Shown: positions 25,257 to 34,485 of the stretch, one piece after another
How the letters are laid out: each line of letters opens with the position of its first letter
How positions within the stretch are numbered: the stretch's first letter is position 1
Source: Chryseobacterium oleae
Lineage (GTDB): Bacteria > Bacteroidota > Bacteroidia > Flavobacteriales > Weeksellaceae
Length of the DNA: 64,000 nt
Assembly: GCF_900115055.1 (NCBI RefSeq)
Contig: NZ_FOVD01000009.1
Location: 124,001-188,000 of the forward strand
Reading direction: 5' to 3'
The notes under the pieces: model-generated
The model's database searches: none
Seen by the model: the letters and a program-made list of their open reading frames with translations, nothing else
Told to the model about the DNA's origin: nothing
Program-made: the position numbers and the translations under genes

Positions 25257-25814
25257 ATGAAACTTACAAACAGATCAAAAGTTGTTTCCAACAAAGAAAT
25301 GACCCTTGCTGAAAAAATCTACCTTCCTGCTATTTTTACCGGGATGGGGATTACATTTAAGCATGCTGTAAGAACCGTGATAAAAGGTGCTCCGGCAGTA
25401 TATTCATATCCGGAAGTACAGAAACCCAGAACCACTATCTGGAGAGGTCAGCACGTTCTGAAAAGAGACGAAGAAGGCAGAGAAAGATGTACAGCCTGTG
25501 GACTTTGTGCCGTAGCCTGTCCTGCAGAAGCCATCACCATGACGGCTTCAGAGAGAACGAAGGAGGAAAAAGGTCTTTACAGAGAAGAAAAATATGCATC
25601 AGTATACGAAATCAATATGCTGAGATGTATTTTCTGCGGGATGTGTGAAGAAGCCTGTCCTAAATCTGCGATCTATCTTACAGACAGATTGGTGGATGTA
25701 GAAACCAACAGAGGATCTTTCATCTATGGAAAAGACAAATTGGTTGAAAAAATAAATGAAAGGATTGACATTACGACAAGACAATCCGAGAAACAAAAAA
25801 ATGCGGTAAAATAA
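25257..25814 (+). CDS. nuoI: NADH-quinone oxidoreductase subunit I
   Basis: 185 residues, ferredoxin-like peripheral subunit with two 4Fe-4S clusters. The motifs are CTACGLCAVACPAEAI and CIFCGMCEEACPKSAI. The stop TAA shares one base with the nuoJ ATG (TAATG), giving translational coupling. Confidence 0.97.
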   Translation: MKLTNRSKVVSNKEMTLAEKIYLPAIFTGMGITFKHAVRTVIKGAPAVYSYPEVQKPRTTIWRGQHVLKRDEEGRERCTACGLCAVACPAEAITMTASERTKEEKGLYREEKYASVYEINMLRCIFCGMCEEACPKSAIYLTDRLVDVETNRGSFIYGKDKLVEKINERIDITTRQSEKQKNAVK

Positions 25815-26311
25815 TGGATCAGTTTTTATTTTTCTTGGTGGCGTTTTTAGCAGTGGCTAGTGCAGTGTATTTTGTGTTTGCAAGAAATCCGCTCTATGCT
25901 ATTTTGTCATTAATTGTTACGATGTTTTCAATTGCGGGAATGTACATTCTTCTGAATGCCCAGTTCCTTGCAATCATTCAGATCATAGTGTACGCAGGAG
26001 CCATCATGGTATTATTCCTTTATATCCTGATGATGCTTAACCTTAATAAACAAGACGAAAGTAAGAAGAACAATACTTTAAAATTTGTTGGAGTTTTTAC
26101 GGCCGGTCTTTTATTAATTGGAGTTTTAGGCGTATTCAGAGGCGTTCAGGACAATCACATTGTTGTTGAAAATGTAGACAAGGGTGTGGGTCTTACGAAA
26201 AATCTGGGCAGACTTTTGTTTAATCAATATGTTTTACCGTTTGAACTTGCATCCATCCTTATTTTGGCAGGTATTGTAGGTGCGGTATTAATCGGTAAAA
26301 AAGATTTATAA
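25814..26311 (+). CDS. nuoJ: NADH-quinone oxidoreductase subunit J
   Basis: 165 residues with five predicted membrane helices. It has the family stretch AQFLAIIQIIVYAGAIMVLF near residues 55-75, with the pi-bulge helix glycine. It ends with another helix, LASILILAGIVGAVLIG. It overlaps nuoI by one base and is followed four bases later by nuoK. Confidence 0.95.
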   Translation: MDQFLFFLVAFLAVASAVYFVFARNPLYAILSLIVTMFSIAGMYILLNAQFLAIIQIIVYAGAIMVLFLYILMMLNLNKQDESKKNNTLKFVGVFTAGLLLIGVLGVFRGVQDNHIVVENVDKGVGLTKNLGRLLFNQYVLPFELASILILAGIVGAVLIGKKDL

Positions 26312-26315
26312 AATT

Positions 26316-26645
26316 ATGGGAGAAGTAAATACATTTATACAAAGCGTCCCTCTTAACTATTTCATCATGCTTTCTTCAGTATTGTTCTGTCTGGGAGTAT
26401 TGGGAGTACTGCTGAGAAAAAACGCTATTGTTATTTTGGGCTGTGTAGAGCTTATGCTGAATTCTGTAAACCTTTTATTGGCTGCTTTTTCAGCATATAA
26501 AGGAAACGGAGACGGACAGCTTTTAGTTTTCTTCATTATGGTGGTAGCCGCCGCTGAAGTTGCGGTAGGTCTGGCAATTATTGCTATGCTATATAGAAAT
26601 ACCCGTTCTGTGGATGTAAGTATATTTAATAAATTAAGAGGATAA
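26316..26645 (+). CDS. nuoK: NADH-quinone oxidoreductase subunit K
   Basis: 109 residues with three membrane helices, an antiporter-like small subunit. The conserved Glu residues are in VILGCVELMLNSVNL and VVAAAEVAVGLAII. nuoL follows after three bases. Confidence 0.96.
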   Translation: MGEVNTFIQSVPLNYFIMLSSVLFCLGVLGVLLRKNAIVILGCVELMLNSVNLLLAAFSAYKGNGDGQLLVFFIMVVAAAEVAVGLAIIAMLYRNTRSVDVSIFNKLRG

Positions 26646-26648
26646 GGA

Positions 26649-28562
26649 ATGGAAAATTTAGTGTATGCAATAGTACTTTTACCACTATTAGGGTTTCTTA
26701 TTAACGGTTTATTCGGGAAAAATCTTCCAAAAATATTTGTAGGCTCTCTGGCTACAGCTATGGTTTTCGGATCATTCTGTATCGCAGTAAGTCTTTTCTT
26801 GAAATTTGATTCTGAAAGTCAGCCTGTCATCGTAAAAGCTTTTGAGTGGTTTACGGTAAACGGGGTTCAGATCAATTTCGGATTCCAGATTGATCAGCTT
26901 TCATTAATGATGGTGATGATCATCACAGGTATCGGATCCCTGATCCATTTATATTCTATCGGATATATGAGCCACGACAAAGGTTTCTATAAGTTCTTTA
27001 CTTATCTGAATCTTTTCATCTTCTCCATGCTGCTTTTAGTAATGGGAAGCAACTACCTGATCCTGTTTATCGGATGGGAAGGTGTAGGTCTTTGTTCTTA
27101 CCTGTTGATCGGATTCTGGTATACCAATGAAGAATATGGTAAAGCAGCAAGAAAAGCGTTCATCATGAACAGAATTGGTGACCTTGCGTTACTGATCGGG
27201 ATCTTCATGATCGCGGCTCAGACCAATGCAGTGGATTTCCTTACCGTAGCACAAAACTCTTCAAAATTTGAATTAGACGGAACAGTAATTATCTTTATTA
27301 CGGCCAGTTTATTTATCGGAGCTACCGGTAAATCGGCTCAGGTTCCTTTATATACATGGTTACCGGATGCGATGGCCGGTCCTACTCCGGTATCAGCGTT
27401 GATCCACGCGGCAACGATGGTAACAGCAGGTATCTATTTAGTGGTAAGATCAAACTTCTTATTTACTTTGGCACCTACGGTTCAGGGAGGAATTTTATTC
27501 ATCGGATTCTTAACAGCTGCTTTGGCTGGATTCTATGCACTTCGTCAGAACGACATCAAAAAAGTATTGGCCTACTCTACCGTTTCACAGCTTGGATTTA
27601 TGTTCATAGCTTTAGGATTGGGAGCTTATACGACAGCGATGTTCCACGTAATGACGCACGCATTCTTCAAAGCACTATTATTCCTGGGAGCAGGTTCTGT
27701 GATCCACGCGATGAGCAACGAGCAGGATATGCGTTTCATGGGAGGTCTGAAAAAATACATTCCTATTACCCACGCTACTTTCCTTATCGGAACACTGGCG
27801 ATCTCAGGTTTCCCTCTATTATCAGGGATGATCTCAAAAGACGAAATTTTAGTAGCAGCATTCGCTAAAAACCCTGTTTACTGGGTGATCTTATTTGTTT
27901 TAGCGGCAATGACTGCAACGTATATGTTCAGACTGTACTACCTGACATTCCATGGAGAATTCAGAGGTACGGAAGATCAGAAACATCACTTACACGAAAG
28001 CCCGTCTAATATGACGCTTCCGTTAATCGTTCTGGCTATCCTTTCTGTGCTTGGAGGTTTCATTAACCTTCCTCACTTCATTGGACACGGTCATTATGCT
28101 AAATTAATGGAATGGCTGAAGCCTGTTCTTACAGAGCAAAGCTACAACCAGATGGAAGCTACTCTTTCGGGAGTTCCGTTTGGGACTGAAATGATCTTAT
28201 TAGGCGCTACAGTGCTGATGTTCTTCACCGTATGGTTTATTGTAAAAAATACCTACGTGAAAAAGAAAAAAATGGCTCTGGCAGAAGAAAGCTATACCGG
28301 ATGGGAGAAACTTTCTGCTAAGAAATTATATGTAGACGAACTTTACAATGCATTGATTGTAAAAACTGTTGAAGGATTAGGACGCGGAGGAAAGATGTTT
28401 GATAAAGGGATCTTAGACCGTTTTGTAGACTTTGTAGGCGAAGGCGCTGAAGACAGCGGAAAAGCGATGAAGCGTATCCAAAACGGAAATGTAGAGACTT
28501 ATATTCTTATCATGTCTTTAGCAGTGGGAATTATACTGATTGTTAACTTTATATTACAATAA
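26649..28562 (+). CDS. nuoL: NADH-quinone oxidoreductase subunit L
   Basis: 637 residues, the distal antiporter-like proton channel with the long lateral helix. It has about 16 membrane helices. LILFIGWEGVGLCSYLLIGF carries the key Glu, YTWLPDAMAGPTPVSALIHAATMV the conserved Lys/His region, and AYSTVSQLGFMF the central helix. Its last base is the first base of the nuoM ATG. Confidence 0.97.
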   Translation: MENLVYAIVLLPLLGFLINGLFGKNLPKIFVGSLATAMVFGSFCIAVSLFLKFDSESQPVIVKAFEWFTVNGVQINFGFQIDQLSLMMVMIITGIGSLIHLYSIGYMSHDKGFYKFFTYLNLFIFSMLLLVMGSNYLILFIGWEGVGLCSYLLIGFWYTNEEYGKAARKAFIMNRIGDLALLIGIFMIAAQTNAVDFLTVAQNSSKFELDGTVIIFITASLFIGATGKSAQVPLYTWLPDAMAGPTPVSALIHAATMVTAGIYLVVRSNFLFTLAPTVQGGILFIGFLTAALAGFYALRQNDIKKVLAYSTVSQLGFMFIALGLGAYTTAMFHVMTHAFFKALLFLGAGSVIHAMSNEQDMRFMGGLKKYIPITHATFLIGTLAISGFPLLSGMISKDEILVAAFAKNPVYWVILFVLAAMTATYMFRLYYLTFHGEFRGTEDQKHHLHESPSNMTLPLIVLAILSVLGGFINLPHFIGHGHYAKLMEWLKPVLTEQSYNQMEATLSGVPFGTEMILLGATVLMFFTVWFIVKNTYVKKKKMALAEESYTGWEKLSAKKLYVDELYNALIVKTVEGLGRGGKMFDKGILDRFVDFVGEGAEDSGKAMKRIQNGNVETYILIMSLAVGIILIVNFILQ

Positions 28563-30055
28563 TGTCTGGTTTATTATTAACATTATTACTATTACCTCTA
28601 GTAGGTTCGGGATTAGTTTTTGCATGGAAAAATAAATCCAGCAAATATTTGGCGCTAGGAATAGCTTTGATCCAAATGCTTATTACATTCTACATCGCAG
28701 CGGATTTTGATTTTAATCCAACGGTGGACAGTGTACTTCAGCACGAAATCAACTACCCTTGGTCACAATTTATTAAAAGCTCACTTCATTTCGGCATTGA
28801 CGGAATGAGTCTGCTGCTTTTACTGTTGACCAACATCTTAACGCCCATCATTATTTTATCTTCGTTTAACGAAAATGTAAACTACAGAAATACATTCTAC
28901 GGTCTGATTCTGCTGATGCAGTTCGGTCTTGTGGGTGTGTTCACTTCTTTAGACGGATTGTTGTTCTACATTTTCTGGGAAGTAACCTTGATTCCGATCT
29001 GGTTCATCGCCGGACTTTGGGGTCAGGAAAATAAAAGATTTGAATTCACAACGAAATTCTTCGTTTATACATTCGTTGGGTCACTATTTATGTTAGCCGG
29101 ATTGATCTATGTGTACAACCACTCTGCATCATTCGCTTTAACAGATTTATACAATGCTCAGCTTAATGAAGTACAACAGACGGTGGTATTCTGGTTCATC
29201 TTCTTTGCATTTGCAGTGAAATTACCGGTATTCCCTTTCCATACGTGGCAGCCGGATACATATACCTACTCTCCTACTCAGGGATCCATGCTTTTATCAG
29301 GGATCATGCTGAAGATGGCGGTGTATGGTGTTATCCGTTATTTGCTTCCGATCACTCCAATTCCGATTGCAGGAATTTCAGGACAGATCGTAATTATCTT
29401 AGCTATCGTAGGAATTGTTCACGGTGCTCTCATCGCGATCATCCAGACCGATATGAAGAGAATCATTGCCTATTCTTCTTTCTCTCACGTAGGATTAATG
29501 GTGGCAGGGATTTTCTCTTCTGCAGTGATCACGTTAAGAGGAACATTCAATATCGAAGGAGCTGAAGGGGCACTGGTACAGACTTTTGCTCACGGTATCA
29601 ACGTAGTGGGATTATTCTACTGCTGTGATATTTTATACAAGAGATTTAAATCAAGAGACATCAGACAAATGGGAGGTTTAGCCAAAGTGGCTCCTAAGTT
29701 TGCCGTGTTGTTCCTGATCATTATATTAGGTTCAATGGGAGTTCCATTAACCAATGGATTCGTCGGAGAATTTATTTTGCTGAAATCAGTATATGATTTC
29801 AACGGACTGGCAGCAGTGATTGCAGGTCTTACTGTAATTCTTTGTGCGGTGTACCTGTTGAGATTCTACGGAAAAGCAATGTTCGGTGAAGGAGACGAAG
29901 CCGTTCTAAGCACAGCTAAAGATTTATCCGCTGTTGAATTTTCTGTATTGGCAAGTTTAGCGGTTTTTGTGATCCTGTTGGGGATTTTCCCACAGCCGGT
30001 GATCGATATGGTGAGCAGTTCGCTGAAGTTTATCTACACAGCAATGGCTAATTAG
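28562..30055 (+). CDS. nuoM: NADH-quinone oxidoreductase subunit M
   Basis: 497 residues, an antiporter-like proton-pumping subunit with about 14 helices. It has FYIFWEVTLIPIWFIAGLWG (key Glu), KLPVFPFHTWQPDTYTYSP and IAYSSFSHVGLM. It overlaps nuoL by one base. A 99-base heptad spacer separates it from nuoN. Confidence 0.97.
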   Translation: MSGLLLTLLLLPLVGSGLVFAWKNKSSKYLALGIALIQMLITFYIAADFDFNPTVDSVLQHEINYPWSQFIKSSLHFGIDGMSLLLLLLTNILTPIIILSSFNENVNYRNTFYGLILLMQFGLVGVFTSLDGLLFYIFWEVTLIPIWFIAGLWGQENKRFEFTTKFFVYTFVGSLFMLAGLIYVYNHSASFALTDLYNAQLNEVQQTVVFWFIFFAFAVKLPVFPFHTWQPDTYTYSPTQGSMLLSGIMLKMAVYGVIRYLLPITPIPIAGISGQIVIILAIVGIVHGALIAIIQTDMKRIIAYSSFSHVGLMVAGIFSSAVITLRGTFNIEGAEGALVQTFAHGINVVGLFYCCDILYKRFKSRDIRQMGGLAKVAPKFAVLFLIIILGSMGVPLTNGFVGEFILLKSVYDFNGLAAVIAGLTVILCAVYLLRFYGKAMFGEGDEAVLSTAKDLSAVEFSVLASLAVFVILLGIFPQPVIDMVSSSLKFIYTAMAN

Positions 30056-30154
30056 AAGATTAAAAGATTTAAAAATTAAAAAATTAAGAGATTAGGAAAT
30101 GAGGAATCAGAAATTGTGTCTCAGCTCTCATGTCTCACATCTCAAATCTATATT
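30056..30154. repeat. period-7 dyad spacer, nuoM-nuoN
   Basis: The left part is made of A-rich words such as AGATTAA and AAGATTT; the right part has TGTCTCA, GCTCTCA and CATCTCA in register. A GTG at 30116 opens the nuoN frame inside the array, but the conserved start is the ATG at 30155. Confidence 0.78.
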
Positions 30155-31540
30155 ATGAGTGTTTTAATTATTGTTTTCCTAACGGCAGTTATTGCGTTAT
30201 TTTCGGGAGTTTTTGAACAAGGAAAATTCGCAAGATACATTGGGATTTTAGGATTGATCATCGCATTATATGTAAGCTTCTTACCTGAATGTGCTTTCTT
30301 CGAAAAGTACAGGCATATGTATGAGTACACTGCAAATACTGCGTTATTCACCAAAATTTCTATTGTAACAACCTTATTGTTATTCTTCCTGGGAGGTTTT
30401 GCGTTCAGCAATCACAGAAGCCACCAGTCAGAACTATATGCACTGATGCTTTTTGCATTATGCGGAGGGATCGTCCTTTTCGGATTCCAGAATTTGGTTA
30501 CTCTTTTCCTGGGAGTAGAAATTCTTTCCATCCCGTTATATGTAATGGCCGGTGCCAACAAAACTGATTTAAGATCAAACGAAGCTTCGATCAAATATTT
30601 CTTAATGGGTGCGTTCGCAACAGGTTTCTTACTGTTCGGGATTGCATTTATCTACGGAAGTACCGGAAGCTTTGACTTGTATAAAATACAGGATTTCGGA
30701 GTTAAAAATCCGCAGGACGTTATGTTTATCTTAGGTGTTCTGCTTATTCTTTGTGCTTTGGCATTCAAGGTAGCATTAGCTCCTTTCCACATGTGGAGCC
30801 CGGACGTATATGCAGGTTCGCCTTCACTGATCACGGCATTTATGGCGAGTGTGGTAAAGATCTCAGGATTCTTTGCTTTATTCAGATTAATGACTATTGG
30901 ATTTGGAGGAGTTACGGAACATTGGATTAATATCTTTGGAGTATTCCTGATCATTACATTACTGTTAGCGAACGTTATGGGTCTTGCCCAAACCAACGCC
31001 AAAAGAATGCTGGCCTACTCTTCCGTATCGCATGCAGGATATATCGGATTGGTATTCTTCGGAATGACAAGCCTTTCTACCTACAACCTGGCATTCTATT
31101 TATTCGCTTACTCATTATCAACCGTAGGCGTTTTCATGTGTCTGATTTATGTGGAAAAATTAAAAAGAGAAACATCTTTTGGAGCCTTCAAAGGATTGGC
31201 AAAATCAGAACCTCTATTGGCTACAGTAGCGGCTATTTCTATGCTTTCAATGGCAGGAGTTCCACTTACAGCCGGATTTATGGGAAAATTTGCTTTATTC
31301 TCCCAGGCGATGAATTCTAAGCATGGTCTTTTCTTGGTGCTGGTAGCTGTACTGGGTTCTGCAGTATCTATTGCTTATTATTTAAGACTGATCATTTCAA
31401 TGTTCTTCTTCAAAGATTCTACATTCAAATCTTCAGAGAAAGTAACCCTTACTTACAATATCGTAGCGGTATTTATAATTGCATCTATTATTATGTTGGG
31501 TGTTTTCCCTGACCTGTTCGCAAGACAGTTCGGATTATAA
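30155..31540 (+). CDS. nuoN: NADH-quinone oxidoreductase subunit N
   Basis: 461 residues, the third antiporter-like proton channel, about 14 helices. It has VTLFLGVEILSIPLYVMAGA (key Glu), ALAPFHMWSPDVYAGSPSLITAF and MLAYSSVSHAGYIG. The ATG at 30155 is chosen because the extra 13 residues of the longer frame are encoded by the heptad spacer. It is the last gene of the operon; a strong terminator follows at 31562. Confidence 0.95.
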   Translation: MSVLIIVFLTAVIALFSGVFEQGKFARYIGILGLIIALYVSFLPECAFFEKYRHMYEYTANTALFTKISIVTTLLLFFLGGFAFSNHRSHQSELYALMLFALCGGIVLFGFQNLVTLFLGVEILSIPLYVMAGANKTDLRSNEASIKYFLMGAFATGFLLFGIAFIYGSTGSFDLYKIQDFGVKNPQDVMFILGVLLILCALAFKVALAPFHMWSPDVYAGSPSLITAFMASVVKISGFFALFRLMTIGFGGVTEHWINIFGVFLIITLLLANVMGLAQTNAKRMLAYSSVSHAGYIGLVFFGMTSLSTYNLAFYLFAYSLSTVGVFMCLIYVEKLKRETSFGAFKGLAKSEPLLATVAAISMLSMAGVPLTAGFMGKFALFSQAMNSKHGLFLVLVAVLGSAVSIAYYLRLIISMFFFKDSTFKSSEKVTLTYNIVAVFIIASIIMLGVFPDLFARQFGL

Positions 31541-31561
31541 AATTCCCCTATAAAAATATAC

Positions 31562-31592
31562 AAAGCACAACTTTTCAGTTGTGCTTTTTTTC
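31562..31592 (+). terminator. terminator of the nuo operon
   Basis: The perfect arms AAAGCACAAC and GTTGTGCTTT with a six-base loop run into eight or nine T. Confidence 0.93.
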
Positions 31593-31688
31593 TGAAAGAT
31601 CATGGAGAGAATCTAGAAATAAACTTTCATCAACATAACATGATTATGAAATGCCGAATTTTTATTTTAAATCTCCCTGAAAACACTT

Positions 31689-31696
31689 AAATTTGA
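31689..31696 (+). promoter_or_regulatory. -7 box for the 31713 gene
   Basis: TAAATTTG, 16 bases before the ATG; no clear -33 element. Confidence 0.5.
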
Positions 31697-31712
31697 GTAC
31701 CTATTAATCACC

Positions 31713-31964
31713 ATGAAAAAAATCTTTATCACTCTACTTACTGCTTTGCTCATCGCAGCCCTTGTATTTTTCATCAATAAAGACCAAAATGACACTGCGA
31801 ATTACAGAATGTTCGTTCTCCCATTTGCGCTCATATTTTCTGTTCCTTTAATGAAATTTCTCTTTCCGGTAACCCGGGAATTAAAGATTGGAACTGCAGA
31901 ATTCTATCCTAATCTTTATCGTAAAACTGCAGAATTTTTCAAAAAGAAAAGCGGTAACAGATAA
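31713..31964 (+). CDS. small two-helix membrane protein
   Basis: 83 residues. Helices lie at about 3-21 (IFITLLTALLIAALVFFI) and 33-52 (MFVLPFALIFSVPLMKFLF). A C-terminal cytoplasm-like tail is rich in Lys/Phe and ends FFKKKSGNR. No family is recognised. It has its own -7 box and sits between the nuo terminator and the GAF-like gene. Confidence 0.65.
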   Translation: MKKIFITLLTALLIAALVFFINKDQNDTANYRMFVLPFALIFSVPLMKFLFPVTRELKIGTAEFYPNLYRKTAEFFKKKSGNR

Positions 31965-32067
31965 TGCTTTATTTATTTCTGCATATTGTTTAAGAAAAAT
32001 AAGCAAAGCAGTTCCAAAAGATCATTTTCGCCAATCCGAAGCCCATTTGGAAGTTGCGTTTTTTTCA

Positions 32068-32075
32068 TAACTTTA
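32068..32075 (+). promoter_or_regulatory. likely -7 box for the 32092 gene
   Basis: TAACTTTA (seven of eight to TAnnTTTG) with TTTG at 32046-32049, 18 bases upstream. Confidence 0.4.
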
Positions 32076-32091
32076 CTTTAAATTTCAGCTC

Positions 32092-34413
32092 TTGGCCAAT
32101 CTTTACAAAAAAGACGCTCCATTTCAGGTTCTTATATCATTCGAAAAATATTTGGATGTGCTTGAACATATACGCTACAACGACCGTTTGGAGTACCGGG
32201 TCAGCTATGCAGAATCCTTAATTGAAAGGACAAGAAAATTTCCTGAGCTGAGAGATGGATTTCTGGATGAAGCCCTTCTCGAAAAACATGAAGACCTCAT
32301 CACACTGCTGCTTGCAGACCTGTTTCCTACCGGTCTTACCCATAATGAAATCAAGGCAGCCAGTATTCCGCTTTCCAAAACGACGTTCAATTACACCGAA
32401 AGATTCAAAGATATTCTGAGAGATGCCGGAAAGGATTTTGAAATAGAGCTTAGGAATATTGGTGACGATGAATTTTATGTGTTCTGTTGTTGTCTTATCC
32501 TTCAGAGCTATTTTAAAAGAGATATAAAAAGCACGATGCCGCTTTATTATGATATTCCGAACAGATTGGGAATCATGAAGCATTATAAGATCACGGTCAA
32601 TTCAGATTTTACTGTGGTTTATCCTACCGAGGAAGCAAAGATTCCAACGGATGATGTACTGGATATGCTTTTGGAAAACCTGGATGATTTCAAGCTGTGG
32701 AAAAAATATTTCCCTTCAAAATCATGGGTTTTAAAGGGGTTCACTATTATTTCCCTGGTAGACTGTACTTCGGAAGTCGCGTTGTCTGATCTTAAATCGA
32801 GCATGATAGAAATTGATCCCGAAGATCTGAGCCCGGATGAAAATCTGGTTGAAATTTTCAAGTCTTATTTTGATGTTCCGGAACTTAATTTCGGATTAAT
32901 GCTGTTCGACAAAAAAGACCAGAAACTGGGCAGACTCCCGATCTACGAAAATGTATTTACTCATCATGTGCTGGATTTCTGGATCAATGCATTTGACGAA
33001 GAAACCCGAAAGAGTACATTCACGAATTTAAACCACAACTCCAAACCGATTGTCATTTCGAATGTCAGTAATCTGGATGACGAAATCAAATCACTTCCCT
33101 CTTTCAGTATTTTAAGGGATAACAATATCAACAGCTTTATGGTGATTCCGATCATGAAGGACAATGAATTGTTGGCCATCATGGAATTCACTTCTCCTCA
33201 AGCCAATAGTTTTAACGGATTAAAGCTGAAGAAAATGGAGTTTTTTACCGATATGATTCTGTTCTCCCTGAACAGGTTCAGCTTTGAGAAAAACTACCAG
33301 ATAGAAGCGATTATCCAGCGAGAATATACATCCATCCACGACAGTGTGGTATGGAAATTCAGGAATGAGGCGGAGAAATATTTCAATGCTTCGCTTGGGA
33401 AGAAAATGTATACGCTGAAGCAGATTTCTTTTAAAAACCTGACACCTTTATTTGGGTTTTCTGACATCCGTTCTTCTTCCGAAAAGCGTTTCAATCTGAT
33501 GCTGGAAGACCTCAACCAGCAACTGGAAAGCCTTCATGATATTTTCACGATGATCAATTCTGATTCGGAGAAATATCTTCTGGCACTGGACATTTTTGAG
33601 AATGAACTGAACAATGAGATCAAAGCTGATACGGAACAGCGTTTTCAAAGGTTCCTGAGAGAAGAGGTTCATCCTTATCTTCAGGCAAAACTGGAACTGA
33701 AAACAGCTGCCGAAATTAAGAATAAGATCAAAGATTATTTTCTGCAGATTTTCACCCAAACCGATCTGTTTTACGCCAATAGAAAAAGCCTGGATGACTC
33801 GATTACATTGGTCAACAGAAAGCTTGCCGACATGCTGGATGAAGGTCAGGTCAAGGCTCAGCTGATTTTTCCTCATTATTTTGAAAGGTTTAAATCTGAC
33901 GGTGTGGAGCATAATCTTTACATCGGACATAATATTGCACCGGATCTCGCTTATACCTCAAAAGAAGTCCATAAATTAAGATACTGGCAGCTGAAGACCA
34001 TCTGTAATATGGAACGTGAATTCCACAACTTTAAGAGAGATCTTCCGATCCAGCTGGATATCGCGTCACTTATTTTTGTTTATAATGAAAAAATAGACAT
34101 CCGTTTCAGAATGGATGAAAAGCGTTTTGATGTAGACGGTGCTTACAACTCTTATTACGAAATTGTAAAAAAACGTCTGGACAAAGCTCATGTAAAAGAT
34201 TCATCGGAAAGAATTACCTGCCCGGGAAAAATTACCATCGTGTATTTCGGGATGGAGAACCAGAAAGAATATCTGGAATACATCAACAAACTTCAGAAAA
34301 AAGGAATTCTTCAGAATGACGTAGAGTTTCTGAAAGTAGAAGATCTTCAGGGAATTACAGGATTATTAGCGTTAAGGATTTCTCTGAATAATTCATCAGT
34401 AAGCATTGAATAA
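32092..34413 (+). CDS. large GAF-domain-like cytoplasmic protein
   Basis: 773 residues, no signal peptide or membrane segment. The N-terminal third is helical. A GAF-like region is visible at about 265-405: the end FMVIPIMKDNELLAIMEFTSPQ followed by the long helix KLKKMEFFTDMILFSLNRF is typical. The C-terminal half is mainly helical, and then alpha/beta near ITCPGKITIVYFGMENQKEYLEYI. Similar large GAF proteins occur in Chryseobacterium and relatives with no known role; ligand sensing is possible. The start is TTG at 32092: it lies 16 bases after a -7 box, and no ATG occurs nearby in frame. Confidence 0.7.
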   Translation: MANLYKKDAPFQVLISFEKYLDVLEHIRYNDRLEYRVSYAESLIERTRKFPELRDGFLDEALLEKHEDLITLLLADLFPTGLTHNEIKAASIPLSKTTFNYTERFKDILRDAGKDFEIELRNIGDDEFYVFCCCLILQSYFKRDIKSTMPLYYDIPNRLGIMKHYKITVNSDFTVVYPTEEAKIPTDDVLDMLLENLDDFKLWKKYFPSKSWVLKGFTIISLVDCTSEVALSDLKSSMIEIDPEDLSPDENLVEIFKSYFDVPELNFGLMLFDKKDQKLGRLPIYENVFTHHVLDFWINAFDEETRKSTFTNLNHNSKPIVISNVSNLDDEIKSLPSFSILRDNNINSFMVIPIMKDNELLAIMEFTSPQANSFNGLKLKKMEFFTDMILFSLNRFSFEKNYQIEAIIQREYTSIHDSVVWKFRNEAEKYFNASLGKKMYTLKQISFKNLTPLFGFSDIRSSSEKRFNLMLEDLNQQLESLHDIFTMINSDSEKYLLALDIFENELNNEIKADTEQRFQRFLREEVHPYLQAKLELKTAAEIKNKIKDYFLQIFTQTDLFYANRKSLDDSITLVNRKLADMLDEGQVKAQLIFPHYFERFKSDGVEHNLYIGHNIAPDLAYTSKEVHKLRYWQLKTICNMEREFHNFKRDLPIQLDIASLIFVYNEKIDIRFRMDEKRFDVDGAYNSYYEIVKKRLDKAHVKDSSERITCPGKITIVYFGMENQKEYLEYINKLQKKGILQNDVEFLKVEDLQGITGLLALRISLNNSSVSIE

Positions 34414-34485
34414 AAATCGGCTTAAATTTGTTTTTCAACCTCCAGAACTTCCCTCTTCAAACCTCCATCTTCCCTACTTAAATCA
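34414..34485. repeat. period-7 array between convergent genes
   Basis: Pyrimidine-rich heptamers in register: CCTCCAG, AACTTCC, AACCTCC and ATCTTCC. Their complements (GGAGG, GAAG) recur in the array at 48675. Confidence 0.65.

Noticed and set aside
27356..27868. 170-residue frame inside nuoL
   Set aside because: It lies fully within a conserved nuoL in another frame, and its composition is that of a shifted reading.
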